From positions 1-32,723 of the forward strand of contig JAMWBQ010000009.1 in NCBI GenBank assembly GCA_023819315.1: a DNA stretch of 32,723 nt, given 5' to 3'. This DNA is from Candidatus Omnitrophota bacterium (GTDB taxonomy: Bacteria > Omnitrophota > Gorgyraeia > Duberdicusellales > 4484-171). The stretch's first letter is position 1; the number at the start of each line of letters is the position of its first letter. The notes below the pieces were generated by a model, which was given only the letters and a program-made list of their open reading frames with translations, searched no databases and was not told where the DNA came from. Position numbers and translations under genes: made by a program. This document shows, piece by piece, positions 1 through 8,157 of this stretch.

Positions 1-27
1 CATCGTCAGGGTAATTACTTCTTCCAT
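1..27 (-). CDS. Start of a probable transposase gene (runs off left edge)
   Basis: Nine codons are visible, reading MEEVITLTM, starting with ATG at 27 and open to the window edge. An AGGAGG Shine-Dalgarno at 40-35 lies about seven bases upstream, so the start is well supported. The position just inside an IS-like terminus suggests a transposase, but no catalytic motif is in view and the function is inferred from context only. Confidence 0.5.
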
Positions 28-83
28 AATACCACCTCCTTTTTGCTTCTAAGAGGTGGTATTTTACATCAAGTTACCCTGAC
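5..83 (-). promoter_or_regulatory. Nested hairpin masking the ribosome binding site of the IS ORF
   Basis: Two perfect inverted repeats are nested. The outer arms are 5-14 and 74-83 (GTCAGGGTAA with its complement, 10 bp). The inner arms are 28-38 and 53-63 (AATACCACCTC with its complement, 11 bp), with a 14-base loop at 39-52. In the minus-strand transcript, the 3' arm of the inner stem contains part of the Shine-Dalgarno, and the ATG lies in the internal loop between the stems. Such structures in IS10 and IS50 silence translation of read-through transcripts; the same role is inferred here. Confidence 0.65.
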
Positions 84-110
84 ATTTCTACTTTGCAATA
101 AGGTGACATT

Positions 111-116
111 ATTATA
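111..116 (-). promoter_or_regulatory. Possible -10 box inside the IS end
   Basis: A perfect TATAAT is present on the minus strand between the first two TGTCACC repeats. The hexamer 17 bases upstream (TTAATT at 134-139, outside the element) is a poor -35 match. It may be a weak IS promoter or chance in AT-rich DNA. Confidence 0.25.
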
Positions 117-145
117 TTGCGGTGACAAATCAAAATTAATTTTAC

Positions 146-1006
146 TTATATAACCTCTTTAAGCTTATTTAATTCTTCTTCTTTCATTAAGAAACTCTCT
201 TCTTTTAGAGGAAAACGAGCTTCTCTTACATCAACTACAAATTTCTTTACTGTATCTAAAATAACCTGTGACAAATCTACATAAACACGCACAAATTTAG
301 GTTTAAATATCCTATACAAACCTAACAAATCGTAGAGAACAAGTACTTGCCCATCGCAGTATGGTCCTGCTCCAATACCTATAGTAGGGATAAATAACTT
401 ATCGGTTATCAGTTTTGCTAACTGAGCAGGTATACATTCTAAAACTAAACTAAAACTACCCCAATCCTGAAATAGCTTAGCCTGCTCTATCAATTTATGT
501 GCTCGTTGATAATCTCTACCCTGCACCCTGAATCCACCAAGCTTATCAACAGTTTGAGGAGTAAGCCCTATATGCCCGATAAAAGGAATACTATTTTGGG
601 CAAACTGTAAACCAATCTCTTGACAACCATCAAACCACTCTATCTTTACTGCATCTGCTCCTGCTTCCTCTAAGAATCTTTTTGCAAAATATATAGCTTT
701 CTTTTTATTCTTTTGATAGCTAACGTAAGGCATATCTGCTACAACTAACGCTCTCTTTACTCCTCTTCTTACCGCTTGTGTGTGATTAAACATCTCCTTA
801 AAGCTTATATCCTTTGTTCTCTCCATCCCTAAAACTACGTTAGCCATAGAATCTCCCACAAGAATTATATCTACTCCTGCCTCATCTATAATTTGAGCAA
901 AAGAAGTATCGTAACAGGTAAGCATAGTAATTTTTTCTTTGTTCTTCTTGCTTATAATATTTTTTACGGTTATCTTAGAGGATATAGATTCTTTTTCCCT
1001 TTCCAT
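146..1006 (-). CDS. panB: 3-methyl-2-oxobutanoate hydroxymethyltransferase
   Basis: Cytosolic enzyme that transfers a hydroxymethyl group from 5,10-methylene-tetrahydrofolate to alpha-ketoisovalerate, giving ketopantoate, the first committed step of pantothenate and CoA synthesis. The 286 residues match family length (about 265) with a short C-terminal tail. The family signatures TCYDTSFA (about 30-37) and GDSMANVVLG (about 51-60) are present, as are a HTQAVRRG stretch near 75-82 and a GIGAGPYCDGQVLV segment near 212-225. The ATG start overlaps the end of the apbE-like gene by 32 bases and has only a weak purine-rich leader; the start fits the usual N-terminus. It is the last gene before the IS end. 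No panC lies next to it in the window. Confidence 0.95.
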   Translation of the reverse strand: MEREKESISSKITVKNIISKKNKEKITMLTCYDTSFAQIIDEAGVDIILVGDSMANVVLGMERTKDISFKEMFNHTQAVRRGVKRALVVADMPYVSYQKNKKKAIYFAKRFLEEAGADAVKIEWFDGCQEIGLQFAQNSIPFIGHIGLTPQTVDKLGGFRVQGRDYQRAHKLIEQAKLFQDWGSFSLVLECIPAQLAKLITDKLFIPTIGIGAGPYCDGQVLVLYDLLGLYRIFKPKFVRVYVDLSQVILDTVKKFVVDVREARFPLKEESFLMKEEELNKLKEVI

Positions 1007-2027
1007 CTCGCATTACTAAAAAAACTTTTATTCCTTGACTCTCTTTCGCTAAGAATTCCTTTATTTTCTCATAACCCATAACAAAAAAAGCAGTAGCTAA
1101 AGCATCGGCAGTTGTACAATTCTTTGCTATAACAGTCACACTTATAATTTTATCATCTAAGGGATAACCTGTCTTAGGGTTAACTATATGTGTGTAGTTT
1201 TGGGAATCGTAAGTAAAGAATTGTTCGTAACTACCTGAAGTAGCTATTGCTCGATCAACCACAGGTATAACATCAATAATCCCATCCTTTATCAGAGGGT
1301 CCCTTATACCTACTTTCCAGGAAGTATCGTAATTGTAACCCAAACAGTAGATATCACCACCGGCATCAACAATTGCACTATATATACCTTTCTTCCTTAA
1401 CTTCTCTACTGCTTTATCTACCATATACCCTTTAGCTATACCTGATAGATCTATCATTAATCCTTCTTTTTTTATCGTTACCGTTTGGGAATCCTTATCT
1501 ACCAATATAAATTCCATCCCTCCTAATTTAACTAAATCTTCTATCTCTTCTCTATCAGGGAACTTATTTATTATTTTACCTTTAATAAAATTTTTCCAAA
1601 ACTTATACAATACACCTTTACTCACATCAAAACTCCCCTCGGTTAGCTGGTATGTTTCACGAGCTAATTCTAAAACCTCTATAAGCTCAGAAGACACTTT
1701 TATAGGTACATTGTAAGTAGAATTAACTCTGGATATTTCTGAATTAGGATCGTAGATATTAAAAACCTTATCTAATCGTTTAAACTCTTGATAAACGATT
1801 TTCCCTGCGTAAGGGGAGGAAGAATTAACTGTAAGGTAGGTACCAGCAACAATAAATCTATGTTTATAAACTCTACGTGTTAACTTGTAAAATCTATCAA
1901 ATATTGAAGATAATACTCTTAAATTACTTTCTTTCCAAGAAAAGTTATCATTTGCTTTCATAAAAAATAAGCAAAAACTTAGGAAAGTCAAAATAACAAT
2001 AAATTTAATTACTATTTTTTTAGCCAT
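975..2027 (-). CDS. apbE: FAD:protein FMN transferase (ApbE family)
   Basis: ApbE enzymes move FMN from FAD onto a Thr of exported or membrane flavoproteins such as NqrB/C and RnfG/D. The 350-residue protein starts with a hydrophobic leader (about 5-22) that looks like a signal anchor or Sec signal; the Cys in it is preceded by Phe, so a lipobox is not supported. Family motifs follow in order: NIYDPNSEIS-like stretch near 93-102, DLSGIAKGYMVDKA (about 193-206), GGDIY, THIVNPKTGYP and the TTADALATA segment carrying the Mg2+-binding Thr/Asp. Start ATG at 2027 has an AGGA ribosome site inside the end of polX, 16 bases of overlap. No flavinylation target is encoded in the window. Confidence 0.93.
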   Translation of the reverse strand: MAKKIVIKFIVILTFLSFCLFFMKANDNFSWKESNLRVLSSIFDRFYKLTRRVYKHRFIVAGTYLTVNSSSPYAGKIVYQEFKRLDKVFNIYDPNSEISRVNSTYNVPIKVSSELIEVLELARETYQLTEGSFDVSKGVLYKFWKNFIKGKIINKFPDREEIEDLVKLGGMEFILVDKDSQTVTIKKEGLMIDLSGIAKGYMVDKAVEKLRKKGIYSAIVDAGGDIYCLGYNYDTSWKVGIRDPLIKDGIIDVIPVVDRAIATSGSYEQFFTYDSQNYTHIVNPKTGYPLDDKIISVTVIAKNCTTADALATAFFVMGYEKIKEFLAKESQGIKVFLVMRDGKGKRIYIL

Positions 2028-3724
2028 TTTCTTAATTCCTCTAAACTCATACAGTTCAATAAGTTATCTTTACCTAACCAAGCCCGTCTTGCTAAACTTA
2101 CTCCTAAATTTATTAAATGTAACTGTTCTAATATATGCGCATCTGTACCTAAAGCTAATTTAATACCTGCTTCCTTTGCTCTCAAAGCATCTATATCGTT
2201 CAAATCTAATCTTTGATGATAACAATTAATCTCTAAAGCTACACGGTAATCTCTGGCTACCTTGAAAATTTCATCTAAATCTACATCGTAAGGTTCTCTT
2301 ACCCCCCATAATCTTCCTGTGGGATGAGCAATAATATTGACATACTTATTCTTACACGCAGAAATAATCCTTTTAGTAATAACCTCTTTTGACTGTTTAA
2401 ACCCGGTATGAATAGCAGCAATGACTATATCTAATTCCTTAAGAATGCTATCAGGATAATCTAACTTACCATCACTAAGTATATCTACCTCTGCTCCACA
2501 AAGAACAGTTACTGTTTTCAACTTCCGGTTAATCTTCCTTATCGTATCTATCTTTTCATAGAGTTTTTCTTTATCTACTCCATGAGCAACCTTTAAAGAT
2601 TGTGAATGGTCACTGATACCTATATACTGATAACCTAAATCTTTAGCTTTTTCTCCAATCGCCTCTAAGGAAGAAGCACCATCGCTGTATATAGAATGGA
2701 CGTGAAAATCACCTTTAATTTGTCCCATCTCTACCAAGTGAGGCAAAGCTTTCTCTAAAGCTAACTCTATCTCTCCTCTATCTTCTCTTAATTCAGGGGG
2801 TATAAACTGCATCTTAAAAAATTCAAATATCTCATCTTCGCTCTTACTAACTAATTTTCTTTCTCCCTTAAATACTCCATATTCGTTTATCTTATAACCC
2901 TTCTTTATCGCATACTGTCGCACTTTGATATTGAACTGTTTAGAACCGGTAAAATACATTAATGCTGAGCCAAAACTATCCTCTTCCACTACTCTCAAAT
3001 CTACTTGGATATTACTCTCTTTAGCCAAAACGCTCGATTTTGTCTCCCCTTTAGCTAAAACCTCTTTCACTAAATCTAAATTTACAAATTTATCCATAAC
3101 TTTTTGAGGATTAGAAGAAACCACAAGAATATCTATATCTCTTATTGTATCCTTGCGTCTCCTTAAGGAGCCGGCTACCTCAATTTCTTTAAACCCTACA
3201 ATTTTTTTTAACTCTTCTATAAACCTATTAGCTGTATTCAATGCCAAATATAGAGGAAGTCGTTCCTTACCTTTTCTAATAATCTCTATACCACGAAGGA
3301 TGTTTTCTTCTGTTTTCTCCTTTATCCTTTCCAAATAATGCAATTTACCATTCTTAGCTGCCTTTTCCAAATCATCTATATTGTCTATCTTAAGTTTCTC
3401 ATAGATCAACTTCACGGTTTTAGGACCTAAACCAGGTATTTCCATCATCTGTAAAATACCTGGGGGAACTTTTTTCTTTAACTCTTCATACTGAGATAAT
3501 GTTCCCGTGGTAATAATCTCACCTATCTTATTAGCTAAATCTTTACCAATACCGGAAATTTCTGTCAATCGATTCTCCTTCCATAGAAGCTCTATATCTT
3601 CAGGAATACTTTCAATATTTTGGGAAGCTCTTTCGTAGGCTCTGATACGAAAAGGATTATCACCTTGAAAATCAAGTATCTTGGCAATGTCACGAAAAAT
3701 TTTAGCGACTTCTTGATTCTTCAT
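2012..3724 (-). CDS. polX: DNA polymerase/3'-5' exonuclease PolX
   Basis: Family X DNA polymerase with a PHP exonuclease, acting in base-excision and gap repair. Order of parts in 570 residues: helix-hairpin-helix N-terminus (about 1-130, with ISGIGKDLANKIGE and IPGLGPKTVKLIYE), polymerase palm with GSLRRRKDTIRDIDILV (about 185-201; the DID supplies two catalytic Asp), and PHP domain from about 338 with HVHSIYSDG, SDHSQSLKVAHG, HTGF, HPTGR and LGTDAH metal-binding motifs. All PHP histidines that I can place are present, so the exonuclease looks active. Length equals the usual bacterial PolX. Start ATG overlaps the queF stop as ATGA, so the two are probably translationally coupled. Confidence 0.96.
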   Translation of the reverse strand: MKNQEVAKIFRDIAKILDFQGDNPFRIRAYERASQNIESIPEDIELLWKENRLTEISGIGKDLANKIGEIITTGTLSQYEELKKKVPPGILQMMEIPGLGPKTVKLIYEKLKIDNIDDLEKAAKNGKLHYLERIKEKTEENILRGIEIIRKGKERLPLYLALNTANRFIEELKKIVGFKEIEVAGSLRRRKDTIRDIDILVVSSNPQKVMDKFVNLDLVKEVLAKGETKSSVLAKESNIQVDLRVVEEDSFGSALMYFTGSKQFNIKVRQYAIKKGYKINEYGVFKGERKLVSKSEDEIFEFFKMQFIPPELREDRGEIELALEKALPHLVEMGQIKGDFHVHSIYSDGASSLEAIGEKAKDLGYQYIGISDHSQSLKVAHGVDKEKLYEKIDTIRKINRKLKTVTVLCGAEVDILSDGKLDYPDSILKELDIVIAAIHTGFKQSKEVITKRIISACKNKYVNIIAHPTGRLWGVREPYDVDLDEIFKVARDYRVALEINCYHQRLDLNDIDALRAKEAGIKLALGTDAHILEQLHLINLGVSLARRAWLGKDNLLNCMSLEELRKWLKK

Positions 3725-4152
3725 TTAATTCCCTTTTTACGATAAGATAAAGATACTCTATTCTTTATCCCCCCGCGAGTGGTAAAATCTGCATCCACAC
3801 TAAGATAGTAAGGAGAAATTAATTTTTTTAAATCCTCCAAAATTTTATTTACTACATTCTCGTTATATATCTTAACGTTACGGAAAGCATAAAAATAATA
3901 TTTCAAAGACTTTAGTTCAACGATTTTCTTATAGGGAATATATCTTATAGTTATACGAGCAAAATCGGGTAATCCTGAAAATGGGCATAAACAGGTAAAC
4001 TCATCGGTAACCAACTCAATTAAGATTCTCTTCCCTGTATAATCTATAGATTTAAGGATATCTTTATCTATATCTTCGGGCAAAAAAGTTTTTCCTTGCG
4101 TTTTCTTAGCCCTTATCTCTGGTGAAGTTACTTTCCTATCTTCGTAGATCAT
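3721..4152 (-). CDS. queF: NADPH-dependent 7-cyano-7-deazaguanine reductase
   Basis: Reduces preQ0 to preQ1 in queuosine tRNA modification. The 143-residue length fits the short, unimodular (Bacillus-type) QueF. Visible signatures: EFTCLCPFSGLPDFA (about 53-67), in which the Cys before Pro is the nucleophile that forms the thioimide; the substrate- and NADPH-binding ELKSLKYYFYAFRN stretch (about 79-92); and a C-terminal FTTRGGI. A strong AGGAGG precedes the ATG at 4152. No queC, queD or queE is nearby, so preQ0 must be made from elsewhere or imported. Confidence 0.95.
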   Translation of the reverse strand: MIYEDRKVTSPEIRAKKTQGKTFLPEDIDKDILKSIDYTGKRILIELVTDEFTCLCPFSGLPDFARITIRYIPYKKIVELKSLKYYFYAFRNVKIYNENVVNKILEDLKKLISPYYLSVDADFTTRGGIKNRVSLSYRKKGIK

Positions 4153-4168
4153 ATTGCCTCCTAATTTC

Positions 4169-4912
4169 TTATGCTATTAAACCTAACTTATCTACTAGGG
4201 GAGTAAAAGGAGCAATATTAAGATGGTATCTTAAAAATTCTTCCAACACAAAGATGATTTCATTCTCACAATCTGAAGTAGGATTTATTCTTAGAACTAA
4301 AGGGAAATCCTCTCTCTGTATATAACTTATCGTTGAAGATGTTTCTATACTTATAGGATATAGCGATGACTTAGTCTTTCCACATTTCTCGCAAAGCAAA
4401 CCACCACTTACTGTACTAAAAAAAATCTTCTCCCCGTAAGGTCTATGACAATCTATACACAGATTAATCTCGGGTTTTATCCCCGAAATGGTAAGAAATT
4501 TTATAAGAAAAATATAAAGCATCTTTTTTTCATCATTGTTAGACAAACTATCTAAAGATTTATCTAAAAGCCAAAAAATATCTTCGTTACTATCAAAGAA
4601 CAATGTGCCCTTATTGATAACCTTCGTAAATATATAAGCTACTATACTCTTATAAAAATTATCTCTTAAAAAACTGTAATCCTTAATCAAATCAACATAG
4701 GAAATTAACCAAATTTGACTTATCTTAGGGTAAAGAACAAATTCGTTAAGGGTACATATATCCAATGTAGAAGTAAATTCTTTTTTCCTCGTATAGAATC
4801 CTTTAAATATACCATTAATTTTACCAAATTTTTTTGTATAAATAGTTGCCATAACGCTACTCTCTCTAAAATTCCATCGGTTTATAATGAATCCTAAATC
4901 CTTATCAATCAT
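4169..4912 (-). CDS. recO: DNA repair protein RecO
   Basis: Recombination mediator that works with RecR (and RecF) to load RecA on SSB-coated gaps. The 247 residues show the N-terminal OB-fold start (GFIINRWNFRESSV), a helical middle and a zinc site made of C152, C155, C174 and C177 (CIDC and CEKC). Length is normal for RecO. The gene sits at the end of the conserved phoH-pgpH-ybeY-recO order, four bases after ybeY; era and cdd, common in that order in Firmicutes, are missing here. Confidence 0.9.
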   Translation of the reverse strand: MIDKDLGFIINRWNFRESSVMATIYTKKFGKINGIFKGFYTRKKEFTSTLDICTLNEFVLYPKISQIWLISYVDLIKDYSFLRDNFYKSIVAYIFTKVINKGTLFFDSNEDIFWLLDKSLDSLSNNDEKKMLYIFLIKFLTISGIKPEINLCIDCHRPYGEKIFFSTVSGGLLCEKCGKTKSSLYPISIETSSTISYIQREDFPLVLRINPTSDCENEIIFVLEEFLRYHLNIAPFTPLVDKLGLIA

Positions 4913-4916
4913 AGTC

Positions 4917-5348
4917 TTATCTTAATTGTTTTGAGTTATATAAACTATGCAATAATTCCCTTTGTTTAGCCTCCATTATTTTTTTATTTTTTATACTATT
5001 ATCATCATAACCTAAAATGTGTAGGAGACCATGAATAATGTAAAGGATAATCTCTTCCTTCCAATCCGTTCCATAAACTTTACTGTTTACCAAAGCTTCT
5101 TCTACAGAAACAATAACTTCTCCCAAATAATTAGGATTAAATTTATCTTGGAGATTAAAAGAGATTACATCCGTAGGTAAATCTTTACCAAAATATAGAT
5201 AATTTAGCTTTTTAATAAAACGGTTATCACAAAAAACCAAAGAGATATATTTATCCTCAATACTTAAAAGATTAAGTAGTCTTTCTACTATTAAACTTAT
5301 TTCACTTTGATTTATTCTCTTGAGGTTTTGTAGATTCTTTATCTCCAT
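4917..5348 (-). CDS. ybeY: Endoribonuclease YbeY (variant metal site)
   Basis: YbeY is a zinc-dependent RNase for 16S rRNA 3' maturation and 70S quality control. The 143 residues show TDVISFN (about 59-65) and the signature HGLLHILGYD at 106-115. The family normally has three His ligands in HGxxHxxGYDH; here the third ligand position, residue 116, is Asp, giving H106, H110, D116. Asp can bind metal, so activity may be kept, but this departs from the signature. The ATG at 5348 lies 47 bases inside the end of pgpH, and no later ATG fits. Synteny with phoH and pgpH supports the assignment. Confidence 0.92.
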   Translation of the reverse strand: MEIKNLQNLKRINQSEISLIVERLLNLLSIEDKYISLVFCDNRFIKKLNYLYFGKDLPTDVISFNLQDKFNPNYLGEVIVSVEEALVNSKVYGTDWKEEIILYIIHGLLHILGYDDNSIKNKKIMEAKQRELLHSLYNSKQLR

Positions 5349-6696
5349 TATCCTGAGGATAATTTATGCGTGTATGAAATATAGCATTGAGCATCCTTAT
5401 AAAACTATCGGTAATTTTTTCTAAGTCTTTTAAAGTCAAATCACTCTCATCGAGTTCACCTTCCATAATTTTCTTTCTTACAACATCTTTCACCAGATCT
5501 CTAATCCTCGAAGGAGTAGGCTCATCCAACGTGCGCGATAAAGCTTCAATGGTATCTGCTATAGATACTATGGCTACTTCTTTTGACTGCGGACGCGGAC
5601 CGGGATAACGGTATTCTTCCTCACATCCACTCTCCGGCTCTAATTCTTTAGCTCGCTGATAGAAATAATAAACTAAACTTCTTCCATGATGTTGAACAAT
5701 AAAATCTATTATTTTAGGATTAAGATGATACTTTTTAGCTAACTCTACTCCTTCTTTTACATGGTTAATGATAATTAACTTACTCATTGATGGTTTAAGA
5801 GACTTGTGGATATCCCGATAAGGTATCTGATTCTCTACAAAGTATTGAGCTTTAGGGATCTTACCTACATCATGATAGTAGGCTCCCACTCTAACCAAAA
5901 GTGCATTTGCTCCTATAGACTCAGCTGATGTTTCCCCTAAGTTAGCGACCACTAAAGAGTGCTGATATGTCCCTGGTGCTTCTAAAAGCATCCTTTTAAG
6001 AAGGGGATGATTGAAATCCATCAATTCTAAGAGTGAGATGTTGGTCAATACCTTAAAAACAACCTCAAAGACAGGAAGCAATCCTAAAACTACTATAGCG
6101 GAGAGAACACCATTTAACATACATATTCTCAACAATTCCCAGGAAAATAAAGAAAATTTACTCCCTCCCACATTACTTCCTATCACAGCAACAGAAAATT
6201 GCACCACCCCTCCCATCAATCCTGCTTTTATAATTTTAAATCTTGTCCTCACCCTGTAACTTAAAATCGCTGATACAAAAGAAGCGCTCAACAAAGATAC
6301 CATCACAGGAAAACTCATCTCATCCCTAATACTTCCACTCGCTAATATAGAAATAAATAGAGAAAAGAGTAGGGATAATTGTAAATCGTTAAAAAGAATA
6401 GTAATTAAAATTATATAACCTATCGCAGGGAAACTATAGATAGATAAAGCAAAGCTCTCCTTAGTTAACACTAAAATTAAAATACCCAATACTACTAAAA
6501 TACCTAAATCAAAAAATGATGGTAAATCTTTGCTCTTATAGAAATCTCTTAAATATATACCAAGGATAGCTAACAAGACTAAAGGTGATAAATCTATAGT
6601 ATAAATGGAGAAAATGAAAGATAAGAAGATAAAGAATCCTGCTACAGATAAAATAATCTTAAATTTACTTTTCTTCTTTACGGTAGAAATTTTCAT
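5302..6696 (-). CDS. pgpH: PgpH-like 7TM-HD phosphohydrolase without extracellular domain
   Basis: PgpH (YqfF) enzymes hydrolyse the second messenger c-di-AMP through a cytoplasmic HD domain attached to seven membrane helices. This 464-residue protein has a basic start, repeated hydrophobic segments through about residue 225, then the HD domain with HSLVVANLGE and YYHDVGKIPKAQYF (His-Asp pair) and a later HHGRSLVYYFY. Family members are usually 700 residues or more because of a large extracellular HDED domain; that is absent here, since the protein begins at the membrane part. The ATG at 6696 lies 32 bases inside phoH. C-di-AMP as substrate is family knowledge, not shown by the sequence. Confidence 0.88.
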   Translation of the reverse strand: MKISTVKKKSKFKIILSVAGFFIFLSFIFSIYTIDLSPLVLLAILGIYLRDFYKSKDLPSFFDLGILVVLGILILVLTKESFALSIYSFPAIGYIILITILFNDLQLSLLFSLFISILASGSIRDEMSFPVMVSLLSASFVSAILSYRVRTRFKIIKAGLMGGVVQFSVAVIGSNVGGSKFSLFSWELLRICMLNGVLSAIVVLGLLPVFEVVFKVLTNISLLELMDFNHPLLKRMLLEAPGTYQHSLVVANLGETSAESIGANALLVRVGAYYHDVGKIPKAQYFVENQIPYRDIHKSLKPSMSKLIIINHVKEGVELAKKYHLNPKIIDFIVQHHGRSLVYYFYQRAKELEPESGCEEEYRYPGPRPQSKEVAIVSIADTIEALSRTLDEPTPSRIRDLVKDVVRKKIMEGELDESDLTLKDLEKITDSFIRMLNAIFHTRINYPQDNGDKESTKPQENKSK

Positions 6697-7615
6697 AAGC
6701 CTTAATTATCTTTTGAATCAAAGGGTGTCTAACCACATCTTTATTACTTAAGTAGACAAATTTTATACCTCTTATCGATTTTAATATCTCTATAGTAGTA
6801 ATAAGTCCATGAGGCTTACCTCCCGGCAAGTCACTCTGGGTAATATCTCCTGTAATCACTGTCCGAGAATGGAAACCTAATCTTGTAAGAAACATCTTCA
6901 ACTGTTCAGTAGTACAGTTCTGTGCTTCATCAAGAATTATAAATGCATTGTTCAAAGTTCTACCACGCATATAAGCCAAAGGGGCAATCTCAATAATTCC
7001 TCTATCAAGATACTCTTCAATTACTTCTACTTCTAACATATCGTATAGAGCATCGTATAGGGGTCTTAAGTAAGGTGCTAATTTCTCTTCCATATCGCCT
7101 GGTAAAAACCCTAAAGATTCTCCTGCTTCTATAGCTGGACGAGTAAGAATGATTCTTCTCATCTTACCTTGTAAGAGATAATTTACTGCCATTGCCATAG
7201 CTAAATACGTCTTACCTGTTCCCGCAGGACCAATAGAAAAAGTTATATCGTATTTTTCTATAGAACTAATATACTTCTTTTGTCCTTCGGTGAGAGGAAC
7301 AACAAACTTCCTCTTAGAATTTACCTTTATCTTCATAAACATATCCGAAGATGAAACTTCTTGAGAAATACTCTTAGAGTATTGAGATAATTCTTCCCCC
7401 GTAAATACAAGACCTTCTTTAGAAAGTTTGATAAGCCTATGTAAAAAAGATACTGCTCTTTCTAAATTCTTAGATTCTCCTTTAACTAAAATACCCTGTT
7501 CTCTTAGACCTAAAGTAACGCCAAATTCCTTCTCCATAAACTTCTTTTTCCTATCGCCACTGCCAAAAATTTCTCTTATTAAGGCACTATCAGAAACCTC
7601 TATTATTTTCTCCAT
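6665..7615 (-). CDS. phoH: PhoH family ATPase
   Basis: PhoH-like P-loop ATPase, thought to act in RNA metabolism, possibly as a helicase. The 316 residues start with a KH-like segment (about 1-65), followed by the ATPase core with Walker A FSIGPAGTGKTYLAMA, TRPAIEAGESLGFLPGD, a Walker B IILDEAQNCT stretch and TGDITQSDLP. Length is typical for the YbeZ/YqfL-associated group. It is the first gene of the phoH-pgpH-ybeY-recO block and lies 13 bases after a LysM lipoprotein gene. A KH domain plus linkage to ybeY suggests work on rRNA, as proposed for YbeZ; that is inference. Confidence 0.94.
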   Translation of the reverse strand: MEKIIEVSDSALIREIFGSGDRKKKFMEKEFGVTLGLREQGILVKGESKNLERAVSFLHRLIKLSKEGLVFTGEELSQYSKSISQEVSSSDMFMKIKVNSKRKFVVPLTEGQKKYISSIEKYDITFSIGPAGTGKTYLAMAMAVNYLLQGKMRRIILTRPAIEAGESLGFLPGDMEEKLAPYLRPLYDALYDMLEVEVIEEYLDRGIIEIAPLAYMRGRTLNNAFIILDEAQNCTTEQLKMFLTRLGFHSRTVITGDITQSDLPGGKPHGLITTIEILKSIRGIKFVYLSNKDVVRHPLIQKIIKAYENFYRKEEK

Positions 7616-7628
7616 ATCTTAAAAATAT

Positions 7629-8144
7629 TTATAGATTGGGAATTTTTATCTTTTGTCCGGGATAAACCTTATCTGGTCCCTTTAAAACATCTTTATTTTC
7701 TTCGTAAAGTAAATACCATTTCTTCGTTGTCCCATAAAATTTAGAAGATATCTTTTGGAGTGTATCTCCTTCTGCAACAGTATAGTAAGTGTAATTCATT
7801 TTAGGTGTCTCTAAATTAATATTGCTATCCTGAAGTTCTTTTACAGAGATTTCCTCTTCTATGGGGGAAGAATATATAGTTTCTTCCTTGGGGATTTCTA
7901 ATTCTTCCTCTTTAATAGTTTTACTTGTATCTACCTCTTTAGGTCTATGTGAACCCAATTCTACTTCTACAACTGTGATCGTCCTTGTGTTTTTCAATTT
8001 TGGTTTATGGGAATCACTCTCCCCTACCACGTAACCTTGATTACCTTCCATAGCTATATCCTTTCTTGGCTTCTCTGTATTATAAATCCTTATCAAACAA
8101 CCTGAAAAAAATATCACTCCTAAGATAATTAAAAAACTTCTCAT
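7629..8144 (-). CDS. LysM-domain lipoprotein
   Basis: 171 residues. A short leader ends in FFSGC, a lipobox with Cys16 as the predicted lipidation site. The middle (about 25-115) is charged, low in hydrophobics and probably disordered, with two similar segments around DSHKPKLKNTRTITVVEV and GSHRPKEVDTSKTIKEEE. The C-terminal LysM domain (about 118-170) begins YTVAEGDTLQKISSKFYGT and ends YPGQKIKIP, the peptidoglycan-binding fold. Likely an outer- or inner-membrane lipoprotein that contacts the cell wall. The partner is unknown. A G-rich leader (GGGGGG) precedes the ATG. It lies 13 bases after aspS. Confidence 0.85.
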   Translation of the reverse strand: MRSFLIILGVIFFSGCLIRIYNTEKPRKDIAMEGNQGYVVGESDSHKPKLKNTRTITVVEVELGSHRPKEVDTSKTIKEEELEIPKEETIYSSPIEEEISVKELQDSNINLETPKMNYTYYTVAEGDTLQKISSKFYGTTKKWYLLYEENKDVLKGPDKVYPGQKIKIPNL

Positions 8145-8157
8145 TATCCCCCCTTTC

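Larger units (their letters stand above)
1..127 (-). mobile_element. Terminal end of an insertion sequence (partial)
   Basis: Read on the minus strand from 127, three TGTCA-type motifs recur at 127-121 (TGTCACC), 108-102 (TGTCACC) and 84-78 (TGTCAGG), spaced 19 and 24 bases. After them come a hairpin, a strong Shine-Dalgarno and an ORF start. Repeated TGTCA motifs at a terminus beginning TGT are typical of IS21-, IS481- or ISNCY-like elements, where they bind transposase; that is family knowledge. The family cannot be fixed here because only nine codons are visible. The presumed terminus at 127 lies 18 bases past the panB stop. The other end and any target duplication are outside the window. 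Confidence 0.6.
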
